DNA of 64,000 nt from UBA12170 sp964293475 (GCA_964293475.1 CAXYYJ010000027.1:10528-74527); one strand, 5' to 3'. Counted from the first letter of the stretch, positions 51,697 to 61,381 are shown. Notes: generated from the sequence alone by a model not told the origin. Numbers and translations are program-made.

Positions 51697-52454
51697 TGCT
51701 TAGCCGATACTTTATAGAGCTTTCATATCTGGGCACCCATTATCATGGATGGCAAATTCAGGAAAATGCGGTGACTGTTCAACAGGTATTACACGAAGCT
51801 TTGAGTAAGCTTTTTCATTCCCCCGAATTGTCTACAGGTTGTGGAAGAACGGATACTGGTGTGCACGCCCGTCAGTTTTACGCTCATGTGAATCTGGATT
51901 TGGAGGAGAGAAATCTTTCACCCAATCAGCTGAGGCATAAACTCAATATGATATTGCCCTTCGATATTGCCATTCATCAGGTTTTACCTGTCCATGCGGA
52001 AGCCCATGCCCGTTTCGATGCCACCAAACGAACCTATGAATATCATATTTCAACTAAAAAAAACCCATTCAACCGCCATCTTTCACTTGCACTTCCTTTT
52101 CCGGATGTAGATTTTGATTTAATGAATGAAGCCGCCAGGATTTTATTTGAATATAATGATTTTCAATGCTTTTCAAAAACTGGTACTCAGGTAAACAACT
52201 ATTTATGCCAAATAATGAAAGCCCAATGGGAACAAAGGGAAGGCGACAGCTGGGTTTTTGTGATTCAGGCTGACAGGTTTTTAAGAAATATGGTCCGGGC
52301 CATTGTGGGGACACTGCTCGAAGTGGGACGGGGACAAATAAGTCTGGAAGAGTTTAGACGGGTAATAGAAAGTAAAAACAGATCCAACGCTGGTTGGTCA
52401 GTGCCACCAGAAGGGTTGTTTTTAACGAAAATTGAATATCCTTACGTGGTATAA
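51696..52454 (+). CDS. truA: tRNA pseudouridine(38-40) synthase
   Basis: A 252-residue TruA with the catalytic Asp block GCGRTDTGVHARQFYAHVNL and the N-terminal YFIELSYLGTHYHGWQIQEN. It modifies uridines 38-40 in the anticodon arm. The ATG overlaps the serS stop (TAATG). Confidence 0.93.
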   Translation: MLSRYFIELSYLGTHYHGWQIQENAVTVQQVLHEALSKLFHSPELSTGCGRTDTGVHARQFYAHVNLDLEERNLSPNQLRHKLNMILPFDIAIHQVLPVHAEAHARFDATKRTYEYHISTKKNPFNRHLSLALPFPDVDFDLMNEAARILFEYNDFQCFSKTGTQVNNYLCQIMKAQWEQREGDSWVFVIQADRFLRNMVRAIVGTLLEVGRGQISLEEFRRVIESKNRSNAGWSVPPEGLFLTKIEYPYVV

Positions 52455-52488
52455 AAAAAACGTGGCTCTGTTGAACCACGTTTTTTAT
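52453..52488. terminator. Bidirectional terminator between truA and the barrel gene
   Basis: AACGTGG (52459-52465) and CCACGTT (52476-52482) with A residues on the left and T residues on the right serve both convergent genes. Confidence 0.85.
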
Positions 52489-52508
52489 ATTTCAGATTTA
52501 GCCTGATT

Positions 52509-53888
52509 TTAGAACAAATAATTTAGCCCAATATAAACTCCACTGGTACCATCATCCGCTTTCAGAGCGCGACCATAATCGCAGGAAATAATAAAGTTCT
52601 CGTTCATGGCGATTCTCAAGCCAGCTCCATAACTAATATGTAGTTTCTCAGCACCATAGTCAAAATAATCACTCTCGTTTATTTCTGCACCAAATTCATA
52701 ATCCTGTGCAGCAGTGGTTGGAATAAGTTTAACAACTTGTCCGGCATCGGCAAAACCATTGAGACCTATGTAGAAGTTTTGGCCAATAAACTGAAAATAA
52801 ACCACTTTCCAACGGAGCTCGAGATTCCCATACAATACGCCATCACCCACAACTCGGTTTCTTTTTATCCCCCTGAGGGTTTTTCCACCTCCCAATCCAT
52901 CGGATGTGGCGCCACGCAAAGCACTGGTAATGATAAACTGCTGAGTATACCAGGGTCCCTGATTCACCAAGCTTGACTGATAACCAATTCCATAGGCAAA
53001 GGTTAAACGGCGTTTTACAATATTGAGATATTGACGGTGGGTAGCATAGAATTTCAAATAACCATGGTCCACGCTATTGGCGAAATTGGGGGCATAAAAC
53101 AAGCCTATTTCGGTCCAGATACCTTTGGTGGGGTGAGCTCTCACATTTCTTGAATCGTACATAAGACCAGCTTTCACACCAAAAACCTGACCTCCATTTT
53201 TATCTTCTGCAGGAATTAAACCCCATGTTTGATAGTTTTCATAGAGCCCGGGAATAGAATCTACAGTGGGTAATAAATCTTCATCATCTTTTCCTTTATT
53301 GAATTTTTCAATATCTACGCTGCCGATTTTAAGATTATAGAACTCAGCCCCAGCGGTCCAGTAGAGATTTTTTATCCCCAGCTTGCCGTGAATATCACTT
53401 CTAAGCCTGAACATTTTGTTGCTCATTTTATAGAAAGCGCGGGTTTTATAGTTCACATTATCCGGATTAATCCAGGGTTCATTATAAACAGCCTCATAGC
53501 CATTGAAACCAAAAAAGTCATAGGAATCATCAGGGAGATAGCTCACATCAAAATATAAACGGGCATTTTTTATCAGTCGGTCGCTTTCGTAGGCAAAACG
53601 AAATATTCCGCTGCCTTTGGTATATCTGCTAGCTTCCACATAAAAATTATGGTCGAATTCGGGATAGCGACTGCCATCGCCATAATGATAAATGCTACCG
53701 AGCAAACCGTATTGAAAGCCCAAATCGCTGTCGAAAGAAACAACAGGAAGTCCCCCAAAATTCCAGCCTTTTTTAATTTTCTCCTTTTTTGTGGTATCCG
53801 CATCCTGGGCAAAAATTAATGGTACAATGAAGAAAAGCAGCAATATTGAAAGAGCGACTCTTCTGAAAACTTGTTTAGGTTTTGTCAT
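52509..53888 (-). CDS. Omp85/BamA-type outer-membrane barrel protein
   Basis: A 459-residue exported protein (signal peptide cleaved near PLIFAQ) with no POTRA domains and a barrel of amphipathic strands. GLGGGKTLRGIKRNRVVGDG resembles the conserved (R)GxxxxR loop of the Omp85 family, and the C-terminus YIGLNYLF fits the last strand. Family members such as single-domain BamA/TamA-like barrels may handle surface protein or lipid export; the role is uncertain. mazG stops 14 bases inside this gene's start. Confidence 0.75.
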   Translation of the reverse strand: MTKPKQVFRRVALSILLLFFIVPLIFAQDADTTKKEKIKKGWNFGGLPVVSFDSDLGFQYGLLGSIYHYGDGSRYPEFDHNFYVEASRYTKGSGIFRFAYESDRLIKNARLYFDVSYLPDDSYDFFGFNGYEAVYNEPWINPDNVNYKTRAFYKMSNKMFRLRSDIHGKLGIKNLYWTAGAEFYNLKIGSVDIEKFNKGKDDEDLLPTVDSIPGLYENYQTWGLIPAEDKNGGQVFGVKAGLMYDSRNVRAHPTKGIWTEIGLFYAPNFANSVDHGYLKFYATHRQYLNIVKRRLTFAYGIGYQSSLVNQGPWYTQQFIITSALRGATSDGLGGGKTLRGIKRNRVVGDGVLYGNLELRWKVVYFQFIGQNFYIGLNGFADAGQVVKLIPTTAAQDYEFGAEINESDYFDYGAEKLHISYGAGLRIAMNENFIISCDYGRALKADDGTSGVYIGLNYLF

Positions 53889-54216
53889 AATGTTTAAGTT
53901 TTTGATTGTTTTTATGTCGTTGGTTATCGCGGTTGGTTTTTTTATCCAGATTTTTCTCTAATGCTTCGGTCAAATCGACACCAGTTTGGTTGGCCAGGCA
54001 AATGAGCACAAAAAGCACATCGGCAAACTCGTCGGCCAAATCCACTTGTTTATCGCTTTCCTTAAAGGATTGTTCGCCATATTTGCGGGATATAATGCGA
54101 GCCACTTCGCCCACCTCTTCCATTAAAATGGCCATATTGGTCAACTCGTTGAAGTATCGAACCCCATTCTCTTTTATCCAAAGATCCACTGTTTTTTGAG
54201 CCTGTTCTATGGTCAA
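53875..54216 (-). CDS. MazG-like nucleotide pyrophosphohydrolase
   Basis: A 113-residue all-helical NTP pyrophosphohydrolase. The metal-binding ExxE and ExxD motifs are clear in MEEVGEVARII and DLADEFADVLFVLICLANQT. It hydrolyses damaged or non-canonical nucleotides. The frame has no ATG near the conserved start TIEQAQ; the best start is the TTG at 54216. It overlaps the barrel gene by 14 bases. Confidence 0.82.
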   Translation of the reverse strand: MTIEQAQKTVDLWIKENGVRYFNELTNMAILMEEVGEVARIISRKYGEQSFKESDKQVDLADEFADVLFVLICLANQTGVDLTEALEKNLDKKTNRDNQRHKNNQKLKHYDKT

Positions 54217-54354
54217 AATCTTAGGTTTTTGTTTAGGTTTTAAAAATCGAAATTAAGATTTTTGTTGAAACCTAAGGCATTGCAACTGAAATTGGTCGAA
54301 ATAAAATTTTATTACCCTTAAAAATCAGATTTTTTAGTAACCCCCAAATCAGTT

Positions 54355-55395
54355 TTATTCCTTCAGTTTTAGTGCCTTGTAGCGCCGACCCCACCATTTA
54401 TAGTGAGTTAATGAAGTGTAAATCATGAGTTTATTAACCCAATCGAAACGCATGAGCCAATGAATAATCCTATATCCTATGAGTAAAATCGTTATAAAAA
54501 TCAGATTATCGAGAACAAATTTTACAAGGGGATGCACAATGATGGGGATAAACTGCGTAAAATATCCATAAAAAAATACGGAGGCCACAAAGGCATAAAT
54601 CAAAAACACCCCTGCAACGAATCCATGAGCGGTTTCAATGGCCTTGGTTGGGCAATTTCCCATGCATTTCATGCAGCTCTCGCAATTAAACGACCAAAAT
54701 GGATGACCATTGATTTCGCGAATGGCATGAACCGGGCACTCTTTAATGCACAGCCCACAATGGTTGCAATCGGCTGAAGCATAGTAAGTTTTAGCCAGAA
54801 TAAAGCGTCCAATGAAATAGTATAAAATCGCAATGGGAGAAATTAGAATATCCTGAACGATTTCGAAAAGGCTTCGGAAGTAAGATTTTCCGCTAAAAAC
54901 TTTCTTGCCAAATTTTTCTACCCTTTCCTTGTTTCTCTCATGTAATATGGACACTGTGCGGGCATTTAAACCCGGATGCACCGAAATCCAGTTCGATGGC
55001 ATATCAACCGGAAACATGGCGCGGATTCTATAACCCTTCATGGCTAACATGGCTCCTGCGAAATAAAAAGTTATTCCACTCAACCCTGGGGTAACCCATG
55101 TACCTATGAGCATTCCAGCCCGGGTATTGAGCAACAGAACTTTGGCTTTTCCCCTGGGGAAACGACTCAGAAATTTAAGCATCACCGGGGGATAATTAAA
55201 CCCGTGAACGGGCGAAATAAAAGCAATAACCGATTGCTCATCAACAACTTCCGGGGGAATTGTTTCAAGCCCTGCCACATAGAACGAGTGAGTCTCGAAG
55301 GAGTGGTTTTTGGCTTCTTCTGCAAGCCAATGCGCTACATTCCTTGAATTTCCTGTTCCCGAAAAATAGAAAATAAAAAGCCTTTGAGCTGACAT
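54355..55395 (-). CDS. EFR1-family flavodoxin / ferredoxin membrane protein
   Basis: A 346-residue protein: an N-terminal flavodoxin-type domain (FYFSGTGNSRNVAHWLAEEA), then a ferredoxin domain with two 4Fe-4S motifs (CNHCGLCIKECP and CESCMKCMGNCP near residues 209-250), and two hydrophobic helices in the last 90 residues. This is the EFR1 arrangement, combining flavin and iron-sulphur electron transfer in one chain. It is next to the glycyl radical enzyme genes but has its own promoter, so a functional link is only suggestive. Confidence 0.85.
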   Translation of the reverse strand: MSAQRLFIFYFSGTGNSRNVAHWLAEEAKNHSFETHSFYVAGLETIPPEVVDEQSVIAFISPVHGFNYPPVMLKFLSRFPRGKAKVLLLNTRAGMLIGTWVTPGLSGITFYFAGAMLAMKGYRIRAMFPVDMPSNWISVHPGLNARTVSILHERNKERVEKFGKKVFSGKSYFRSLFEIVQDILISPIAILYYFIGRFILAKTYYASADCNHCGLCIKECPVHAIREINGHPFWSFNCESCMKCMGNCPTKAIETAHGFVAGVFLIYAFVASVFFYGYFTQFIPIIVHPLVKFVLDNLIFITILLIGYRIIHWLMRFDWVNKLMIYTSLTHYKWWGRRYKALKLKE

Positions 55396-55423
55396 AAAAT
55401 ACTTTGTTATCGTATTAACAGCT

Positions 55424-55451
55424 CAAAGGTACTTTTTAATTCACTTCTCAA
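55424..55451 (-). promoter_or_regulatory. Candidate promoter of the EFR1 gene
   Basis: TACCTTTG (55431-55424) on the minus strand is an exact -7 box with a TTG 17 bases further upstream, slightly short. The leader is about 24 bases. Confidence 0.45.
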
Positions 55452-55495
55452 ATTAGCTTGCCCGTATTAAATTTTGGGACTAAATGTGTTTGAAT

Positions 55496-57862
55496 TTAAA
55501 AATCCTGATGCTCTGTTCTTCTTATTATCTCGTCCTGCAACTCTTCGGTCAGTTCAATAAAATAATCGCTATAACCTGCCACCCGAACAATTAAATCGCG
55601 ATGTGCTTCGGGCTCAGCTTTGGCCTTTTTCAGGGTTTCGGCTGTTACCACATTGAACTGAATATGATGCCCATCCATTTTGAAATAGGTGCGGATGAAA
55701 TTCTTTACTGCTTCTATACCAGCATCATCGGATAAAAGTGCGGGGGTAAATTTTTGATTTAGCAAGGTACCGCCAGTGCGCAAATGGTCAATTTTAGCTG
55801 CCGATTTGATAACAGCGGTTGGGCCATTTCTATCAGCTCCCTGAAACGGACTAATCCCTTCGGAGAGTGGTTTGCCTGCTTTCCGGCCATCGGGGAGTGC
55901 TCCAATGACACCACCAAAATACACATGGCTGGTGGTGGGCAACAGATTGATTCTGAATACTCCTCCTCTGCTCGTCGGGCGACCATTTACAGCTTTATAG
56001 AAGGCTTCAAAAATCTGCTTCATGATATCGTCGGCGCGGTCGTCGTCGTTGCCATATTTGGGAGTTTCGTTGGTGATGACTTTTCTGAAATCTTCGGCCT
56101 CTTCGAAATTGGAATTGTCCAGAGCCAGCATATCGCTGATGGTCAGGGTTTTATTCTGAAAAACATGATAATTTATGGCACTCAGAGAATCTGTCAAACT
56201 TCCCAATCCAACCCCCTGAATATAACTGGTATTGTATCGGGCTCCTCCGGCATTATAATCTTTCCCGTTGGCAATACAATCGTCGATAAACACCGAAAGG
56301 AAAGGCGCTGGCATATAGGTTGCCCACATTTTCTCTATGATATTGTTCCCCTTGATTTTCAGGTCAATAAAATAATTTAGTTGAGTCTCCCAGGCCTGCA
56401 TTAACTCGTCTAAAGATTGAAAATGAGCGGCAACTCCTGTTTTTGGGCCAATCTGTTTCTGAGTCCGGGGGTCGAAACCGTTGTTGAGTGTGAGCTCCAG
56501 AATTTTCGCCAGATTGAAATATCCGGTTAAAATATAGGCTTCGGTACCAAAAGCGCCCGTCTCCACACATCCGCTGGCACCACCATTTCGGGCATCCACC
56601 AGCGATTTCCCCTGATTCACCAACTCCTGAATGATGGCATCGGTGTTGAAAATGGAAGGCTGACCAAATCCGGTTTTCACCACATTGATGGCTCTTTTGA
56701 TAAACTTGTCGGGATTTTTCTTGCTCAGCTGAACCATGCTGCTGGGCTGGAGAATCCGCATTTCCTCAATCACATCGAGAATCAGATAACTCAACTCGTT
56801 CACAGCATCGGTGCCATCGGCTTTCACTCCCCCCACGTTGATAAGTGCAAAATCGGTAAAAGTATTGCTCTCTTTGGCGGTTACACCTGTTTTTGGTGGC
56901 GATGGATGGTTGTTGAATTTTACCCAGAAAGCCTGCAAAATCTCCCGTATTTCTATGTCGGTGAACAGTTTTTTATCTAAAGCTTCCCTGTAAAACGGAA
57001 GTAAATGCTGATCGAGACGTCCGGGGTTAAAGGAATCCCAGGGGTTGAGTTCGGTGATAACTCCCTGATGCACATACCAATAGTATTGCAAGGCTTCCCA
57101 AAAATCGTTGGGTTTGTTTTCGGGCACATGGGAGCTCACCGCAATCATTTTTTGCAATTCTCCCCGCCGTTTTTCATTGGTTTCTTCCTTAAGAAGCTCC
57201 TTGAGTTTTGCCACATGGCGTTGTGCAAAAATGCTCACGGCATCTAAGCTCACCAGCATGGCTTTGAGCTCTTCCTGTTTTGATAAGGCTTCCGGGTCGT
57301 TGTAAAAATCTATCTTCGAAAGAGATAACTCAATTCGCTTACGAATATCTGAAAATCCTTCACGATAAATTACATCGCCCAAAACCGTATGTCCGGGGGC
57401 CCTTTGCTCCAGAAACTCGGTATAGACTCCGGCATAGTAGGCATCTTTCCACTCCTGGGGCAACATGGAGAAAATTCTGTCGCGCTGACTTCGGCCTTCC
57501 CAAAAAGGAATGAGTTTTTCGGCAAAGGCTTTTTTTGTGGATTCAGAAACCTTAAAACTTACTTTCGGCCTTTGGTCCACAATTTCCAAATCGCCGATGG
57601 AATGGATGCAGACTTCGGGATAGGTGGGCGTTTGCTGTGGTGCTGGCCCGCGCTCGCCCACAATTAGCTCACCATCACCAATATAAATGGTTTTGTTGGC
57701 CATTAGATGCTTGAATGCCATGGCGCGCATCATGGGAACTGACAAGCCCCGTGCTTCCTGACTCTCGTAAAACTCAGTCATCAGAAGTCCGCGTTCCTCC
57801 GAAATGGATGGGCGGGTATTTAAACTGAGGGTTCGCAACTTGTTTATTCTGTCGGATATCAT
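55496..57862 (-). CDS. hypD: Glycyl radical enzyme, trans-4-hydroxy-L-proline dehydratase (HypD) type
   Basis: A 788-residue glycyl radical enzyme. The thiyl Cys432 and Glu434 are in GGASGCVETG and the glycyl radical Gly763 is in VRVAGYSDYF. The dehydratase-type Cys-x-Glu motif excludes pyruvate formate-lyase, which has Cys-Cys. Positions I recall for C. difficile HypD (Cys434, Glu436, Gly765, Asp278, Phe152, Ser334, Phe340, Tyr450) all match here at a constant offset of minus two. HypD removes water from hydroxyproline to give pyrroline-5-carboxylate, which a reductase turns to proline. No proC gene is in the operon. Strict or partial anaerobic life is implied. Confidence 0.82.
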   Translation of the reverse strand: MISDRINKLRTLSLNTRPSISEERGLLMTEFYESQEARGLSVPMMRAMAFKHLMANKTIYIGDGELIVGERGPAPQQTPTYPEVCIHSIGDLEIVDQRPKVSFKVSESTKKAFAEKLIPFWEGRSQRDRIFSMLPQEWKDAYYAGVYTEFLEQRAPGHTVLGDVIYREGFSDIRKRIELSLSKIDFYNDPEALSKQEELKAMLVSLDAVSIFAQRHVAKLKELLKEETNEKRRGELQKMIAVSSHVPENKPNDFWEALQYYWYVHQGVITELNPWDSFNPGRLDQHLLPFYREALDKKLFTDIEIREILQAFWVKFNNHPSPPKTGVTAKESNTFTDFALINVGGVKADGTDAVNELSYLILDVIEEMRILQPSSMVQLSKKNPDKFIKRAINVVKTGFGQPSIFNTDAIIQELVNQGKSLVDARNGGASGCVETGAFGTEAYILTGYFNLAKILELTLNNGFDPRTQKQIGPKTGVAAHFQSLDELMQAWETQLNYFIDLKIKGNNIIEKMWATYMPAPFLSVFIDDCIANGKDYNAGGARYNTSYIQGVGLGSLTDSLSAINYHVFQNKTLTISDMLALDNSNFEEAEDFRKVITNETPKYGNDDDRADDIMKQIFEAFYKAVNGRPTSRGGVFRINLLPTTSHVYFGGVIGALPDGRKAGKPLSEGISPFQGADRNGPTAVIKSAAKIDHLRTGGTLLNQKFTPALLSDDAGIEAVKNFIRTYFKMDGHHIQFNVVTAETLKKAKAEPEAHRDLIVRVAGYSDYFIELTEELQDEIIRRTEHQDF

Positions 57863-57918
57863 ATGTTTATGTTTTTTTTCGTGATTAGTTCTATATTATA
57901 ATATTGATAATGTGATAT

Positions 57919-58689
57919 TTATCCAATAACAACTTCAAATCCACTCTTTTCAATTCTGTCTTTAACCTGGTTCACCCTGGCTGGGTTTGGCTCCTCCACG
58001 CCCATCATGTCGTTATTCATTTGGAGTTTTTCATATTTCCCCGCTGCAATTTTATGATACGGTAAAAGGTGAATGCGCTTTATGTGGTTTATCTCTTTCA
58101 GATAACCCGTCATTTGATCTAAATTTTCGACACTGTCATTTATTCCCGGAATCATGGGATACCGGATAAAAATTTCTTTCCCACGGCTGACCAGAAATTC
58201 GAGATTTTGAAGAATCCGCTTATTGCTCACGCCGGTATACTCAAAATGCTTTTGTTCGTTCATATGTTTCAGGTCGAAAAGAAAAAGATCGGTCCAGGGC
58301 AAGAGCTCAGTAAAAACAGCAGTTGACGAGTAGCCTGTGGTGTCGATGGTTACGTGAAAATCGTTCGTTTTCAATAATTTGGCCGACTCAACCAGAAACT
58401 CAGGCTGCGAAAGGGGCTCACCTCCGCTAAAGGTTATCCCTCCCCCCGATTCTTCGAAAAACGGCTGGTCCTTTTCTGCTTCTCTAAGAACATCAGCGGC
58501 TGTCATTTCCCAGCCAATGCTTGTTTTTCCTTTAAACTCAAAGTCAAGCTCCTGAATCCCAAAAGAGTTGCTCTCGGGATTGTGGCACCATTTGCACTGC
58601 AAAGGGCAGCCTTTCAGAAAAAATGTTGTGCGTATTCCAGGCCCGTCGTGTATGGCGAAACGCTTGATATCGAATATAATACCGCGCAT
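57919..58689 (-). CDS. Glycyl-radical-enzyme activating protein (radical SAM), no ferredoxin insert
   Basis: A 256-residue radical SAM enzyme with Cys28-x3-Cys32-x2-Cys35 (KGCPLQCKWCHNPES) and the SAM-binding GGGITFSGGEPL. It installs the glycyl radical on the partner enzyme encoded 56 bases downstream. The segment after the cluster motif lacks the eight-cysteine ferredoxin-type insert of most activases for dehydratase-type glycyl radical enzymes, so it resembles the simpler pyruvate formate-lyase activase in layout. Confidence 0.85.
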   Translation of the reverse strand: MRGIIFDIKRFAIHDGPGIRTTFFLKGCPLQCKWCHNPESNSFGIQELDFEFKGKTSIGWEMTAADVLREAEKDQPFFEESGGGITFSGGEPLSQPEFLVESAKLLKTNDFHVTIDTTGYSSTAVFTELLPWTDLFLFDLKHMNEQKHFEYTGVSNKRILQNLEFLVSRGKEIFIRYPMIPGINDSVENLDQMTGYLKEINHIKRIHLLPYHKIAAGKYEKLQMNNDMMGVEEPNPARVNQVKDRIEKSGFEVVIG

Positions 58690-58834
58690 AAAAATAAAAA
58701 ATGATTAAATGAAAACTAAAGGAAACAGGGGTGGAAATACGTCATAGAATCCAGCACTCGAAGAGCTGATTGCCGGAATCTCCGTAGAGACTGGGGAAAA
58801 TATTGATATTTAATACAACATTCATATTCGGTGT

Positions 58835-58865
58835 CAAATGTAGTATATAATTGCTTTGGTGTCAA
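58835..58865 (-). promoter_or_regulatory. Consensus promoter of the HypD operon
   Basis: TTG (58865-58863), a 20-base spacer and TACATTTG (58842-58835) on the minus strand. The leader is about 140 bases and holds an imperfect hairpin (GATTCCGGCA / TGCTGGATTC), so some leader-based control is possible. Confidence 0.62.
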
Positions 58866-58921
58866 TAGGTCGCCGAAAACATTTCCAGCCGCCTTGAGCT
58901 GGTAATTCAGCCAAAATCATC

Positions 58922-58929
58922 TAACTTTG
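58922..58929 (+). promoter_or_regulatory. -7 element abutting the mutS2 start codon
   Basis: TAACTTTG matches TAnnTTTG; only CCCC separates it from the ATG at 58934. Bacteroidota promoters start about 4-6 bases after this box, so the transcript would begin at or next to the ATG. Confidence 0.5.
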
Positions 58930-58933
58930 CCCC

Positions 58934-61381
58934 ATGATTTATCCCAGTAATTTTGAAGTAAAAATAGGTTTCGACAAAATCCGGCAACTCCTTTCCGACT
59001 CGTGCATTAGCTCCATGGGTCGTGAATGGGTCGACAAGCTCAAATTCAGCTCCAACTATAACAACCTGAATATCTGGCTGTCGCAGGTGGACGAGATGAA
59101 AGTAATTCTGCTCACCGAGCCGTCTTTCCCCACTTACGATTATTTCGATTTGCGTCCTGCATTAGTAGAGATTAAACGACCTGGCAATTTTATTTCCCAG
59201 GAAGATTTATTTGATTTTGCCACTTCGATAAAAATCATGAACCAGATTCTTAAAATTCTGGATTCCAGAGCTGGAAAAAGCGACGAGGTCCGACAAGTGG
59301 CCGAGAGCTTGCGGACATCGCCCGAACTCATGATCCGAATCAATCAAATCATTGACGATAAGGGCGAAATAAAAGACCACGCCTCCGATGAGCTTTACGA
59401 AATCAGAACGAAGCTGAGGAAGCTGATGAGAAATAACGATAGCATTATCCGCGAAAACCTGGCATTGGCTATTAACAGCGGCTGGACGAGCCCCGACACG
59501 GAGGCTGCCATGCGAAACGGACGGGTTGTTATTCCTCTTTTCGCCACCTTCAAAAGGAAAATCAGCGGGTTTATTCACGGGGAATCTTCCACCGGACAAA
59601 CGGTTTTTGTGGAGCCGGCCCAACTTTTCGAAATCAACAATGAAATCATTGAGCTTGAAGCTGCTGAATCTCGTGCCATCATTAAAATTCTCACCGATTT
59701 AGCCAATTTTCTGAGGCCCGATGTGGATGCGCTCATTCATGCTTTTGTGCAGCTTGGACTGTTGGATTTTATCATTGCAAAAGCGCGAATAGCTGTGGAT
59801 ATTGAAGCCATAAAGCCCGATTTGCAACAAAAATGTCATATCGATTGGCAGGGAGCAAGGCATCCACTACTTTATATTTCGCACCGATTACAAAACAAAA
59901 TTATTGTCCCGCTCGATATACAAGTAAATGAAAAACAGCGGATTCTGATTATTTCCGGGCCCAATGCCGGAGGGAAATCGGTGAGTCTGAAAACAGTGGG
60001 TCTCCTTCAATATATGCTGCAATGCGGCATGTTGATTCCGGTCAAACCCACTTCTGTGGCGGGAATTTTTCAGCATTTCTTTATTGATATCGGCGATGAG
60101 CAATCCATCGAAAACGACTTGAGTACCTACAGTTCTCACTTGCTCAACATGAAATATTTTGTGCAGAACGCCAATAAAAAAACCCTGTTTCTCATCGATG
60201 AATTTGGTAGCGGAACAGAACCCAATCTGGGGGGTGCCATTGCCGAGGCCATTCTCGAAGAGCTCAACAGCAAAATGTGCTACGGAATTGTTACCACCCA
60301 CTTTGCCAATTTAAAGCTTTTGCCCTCCCCCGAAAACGGAATGGCCAATGCCGCCATGTTATTCAATACCAAAGAATTGGAGCCTTTGTACGTACTCAAA
60401 ACCGGAAGACCGGGAAGCTCCTTCACCGTTGAAATTGCCCGAAAAATTGGTTTTCCGGAAGGTATTTTGAAGAAGATTGAGAAAAAAGCCGACCGCCGGC
60501 AGTTAGACTTTGAAGAGCAATTGCAACAATTGGACGTGGAGAAGAAAGAGTTGGACATGCTGAAAAAACACGTGGAGCTTCAGGATAATTTGCTCACAGA
60601 TACCATTTCGAAATATCAGCTTCTTTATAACAGGTTGCAAACAGAAAAATCGAAGATTCTTCAGGATGCCAACACCAAAGCCACTCAGATTCTTCAGAAC
60701 AGCAACAGAATCATTGAGCAAACCATCAAGGAAATCAAGGAAAATCAGGCTCAAAACAAGAAAACCAGCGAAGCCCGAAAAAAATTAGAAGAGGAGAAGA
60801 AAAAGCTCATTGCCGATCAGAAAGCGGAGAAACAGTTCGATATCCACAAAAAAGTGAATGAGGAACTGAAAGCCATCGCCCAGCCCAATAATGATGAAGA
60901 AAAACCTGCGGAGCTGAAAGCCGGAGAATATGTTAAGGTGAAGGGGCAGATATCTATCGGCAGGCTCGATGAGATTAAAGGAAATAAAGGGGTGATAGTT
61001 TTCGACAATATTACCCTTTCCATTCCGCTGGAGCAACTAGAGTATGTGAGCAAGACGAAAGCCAGAGAAAGCGAAAGAAAATCTCTGACCAATTACAATA
61101 AAATTTCACTGGAGCTTCACGAAAAAGCGGCCAATTTCAAATTGAAAATTGATGTGAGGGGACTACGAGTTGAAGAAGTGCTGGCCAAAATTCAACTTTT
61201 TATTGATGAGGCGATTTTACTCAGAATCTACGAGGTTCAGATTCTTCACGGCAAGGGTACGGGAGTCCTGCGTCAGGCCATTCGCGATTATTTAAGCGGA
61301 ATCCCCGAAGTGGCCTCCTATCAGGACGAACATGTGGAGAGAGGAGGTCATGGGATTACTTTGGTCAGTTTTAGTTTTTAA
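58934..61381 (+). CDS. mutS2: Endonuclease MutS2
   Basis: An 815-residue MutS2. The Bacteroidota start MIYPSNFEVKIGFDKIRQLL supports the first ATG. The ATPase domain has the Walker A GPNAGGKSVSLKT and FLIDEFGSGTEPNLGGAIAE; a long charged coiled coil follows, and the C-terminal Smr domain carries DVRGLRVEEVLAKIQLF and LHGKGTGVLRQAI. Depending on species MutS2 suppresses homologous recombination or rescues collided ribosomes. Its stop overlaps the convergent gpx stop by 11 bases. Confidence 0.95.
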   Translation: MIYPSNFEVKIGFDKIRQLLSDSCISSMGREWVDKLKFSSNYNNLNIWLSQVDEMKVILLTEPSFPTYDYFDLRPALVEIKRPGNFISQEDLFDFATSIKIMNQILKILDSRAGKSDEVRQVAESLRTSPELMIRINQIIDDKGEIKDHASDELYEIRTKLRKLMRNNDSIIRENLALAINSGWTSPDTEAAMRNGRVVIPLFATFKRKISGFIHGESSTGQTVFVEPAQLFEINNEIIELEAAESRAIIKILTDLANFLRPDVDALIHAFVQLGLLDFIIAKARIAVDIEAIKPDLQQKCHIDWQGARHPLLYISHRLQNKIIVPLDIQVNEKQRILIISGPNAGGKSVSLKTVGLLQYMLQCGMLIPVKPTSVAGIFQHFFIDIGDEQSIENDLSTYSSHLLNMKYFVQNANKKTLFLIDEFGSGTEPNLGGAIAEAILEELNSKMCYGIVTTHFANLKLLPSPENGMANAAMLFNTKELEPLYVLKTGRPGSSFTVEIARKIGFPEGILKKIEKKADRRQLDFEEQLQQLDVEKKELDMLKKHVELQDNLLTDTISKYQLLYNRLQTEKSKILQDANTKATQILQNSNRIIEQTIKEIKENQAQNKKTSEARKKLEEEKKKLIADQKAEKQFDIHKKVNEELKAIAQPNNDEEKPAELKAGEYVKVKGQISIGRLDEIKGNKGVIVFDNITLSIPLEQLEYVSKTKARESERKSLTNYNKISLELHEKAANFKLKIDVRGLRVEEVLAKIQLFIDEAILLRIYEVQILHGKGTGVLRQAIRDYLSGIPEVASYQDEHVERGGHGITLVSFSF

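Noticed and set aside
58690..58834. The leader of the HypD operon as a riboswitch
   Set aside because: One imperfect hairpin is visible, but no known riboswitch core and no terminator or start-masking alternative could be found by eye.
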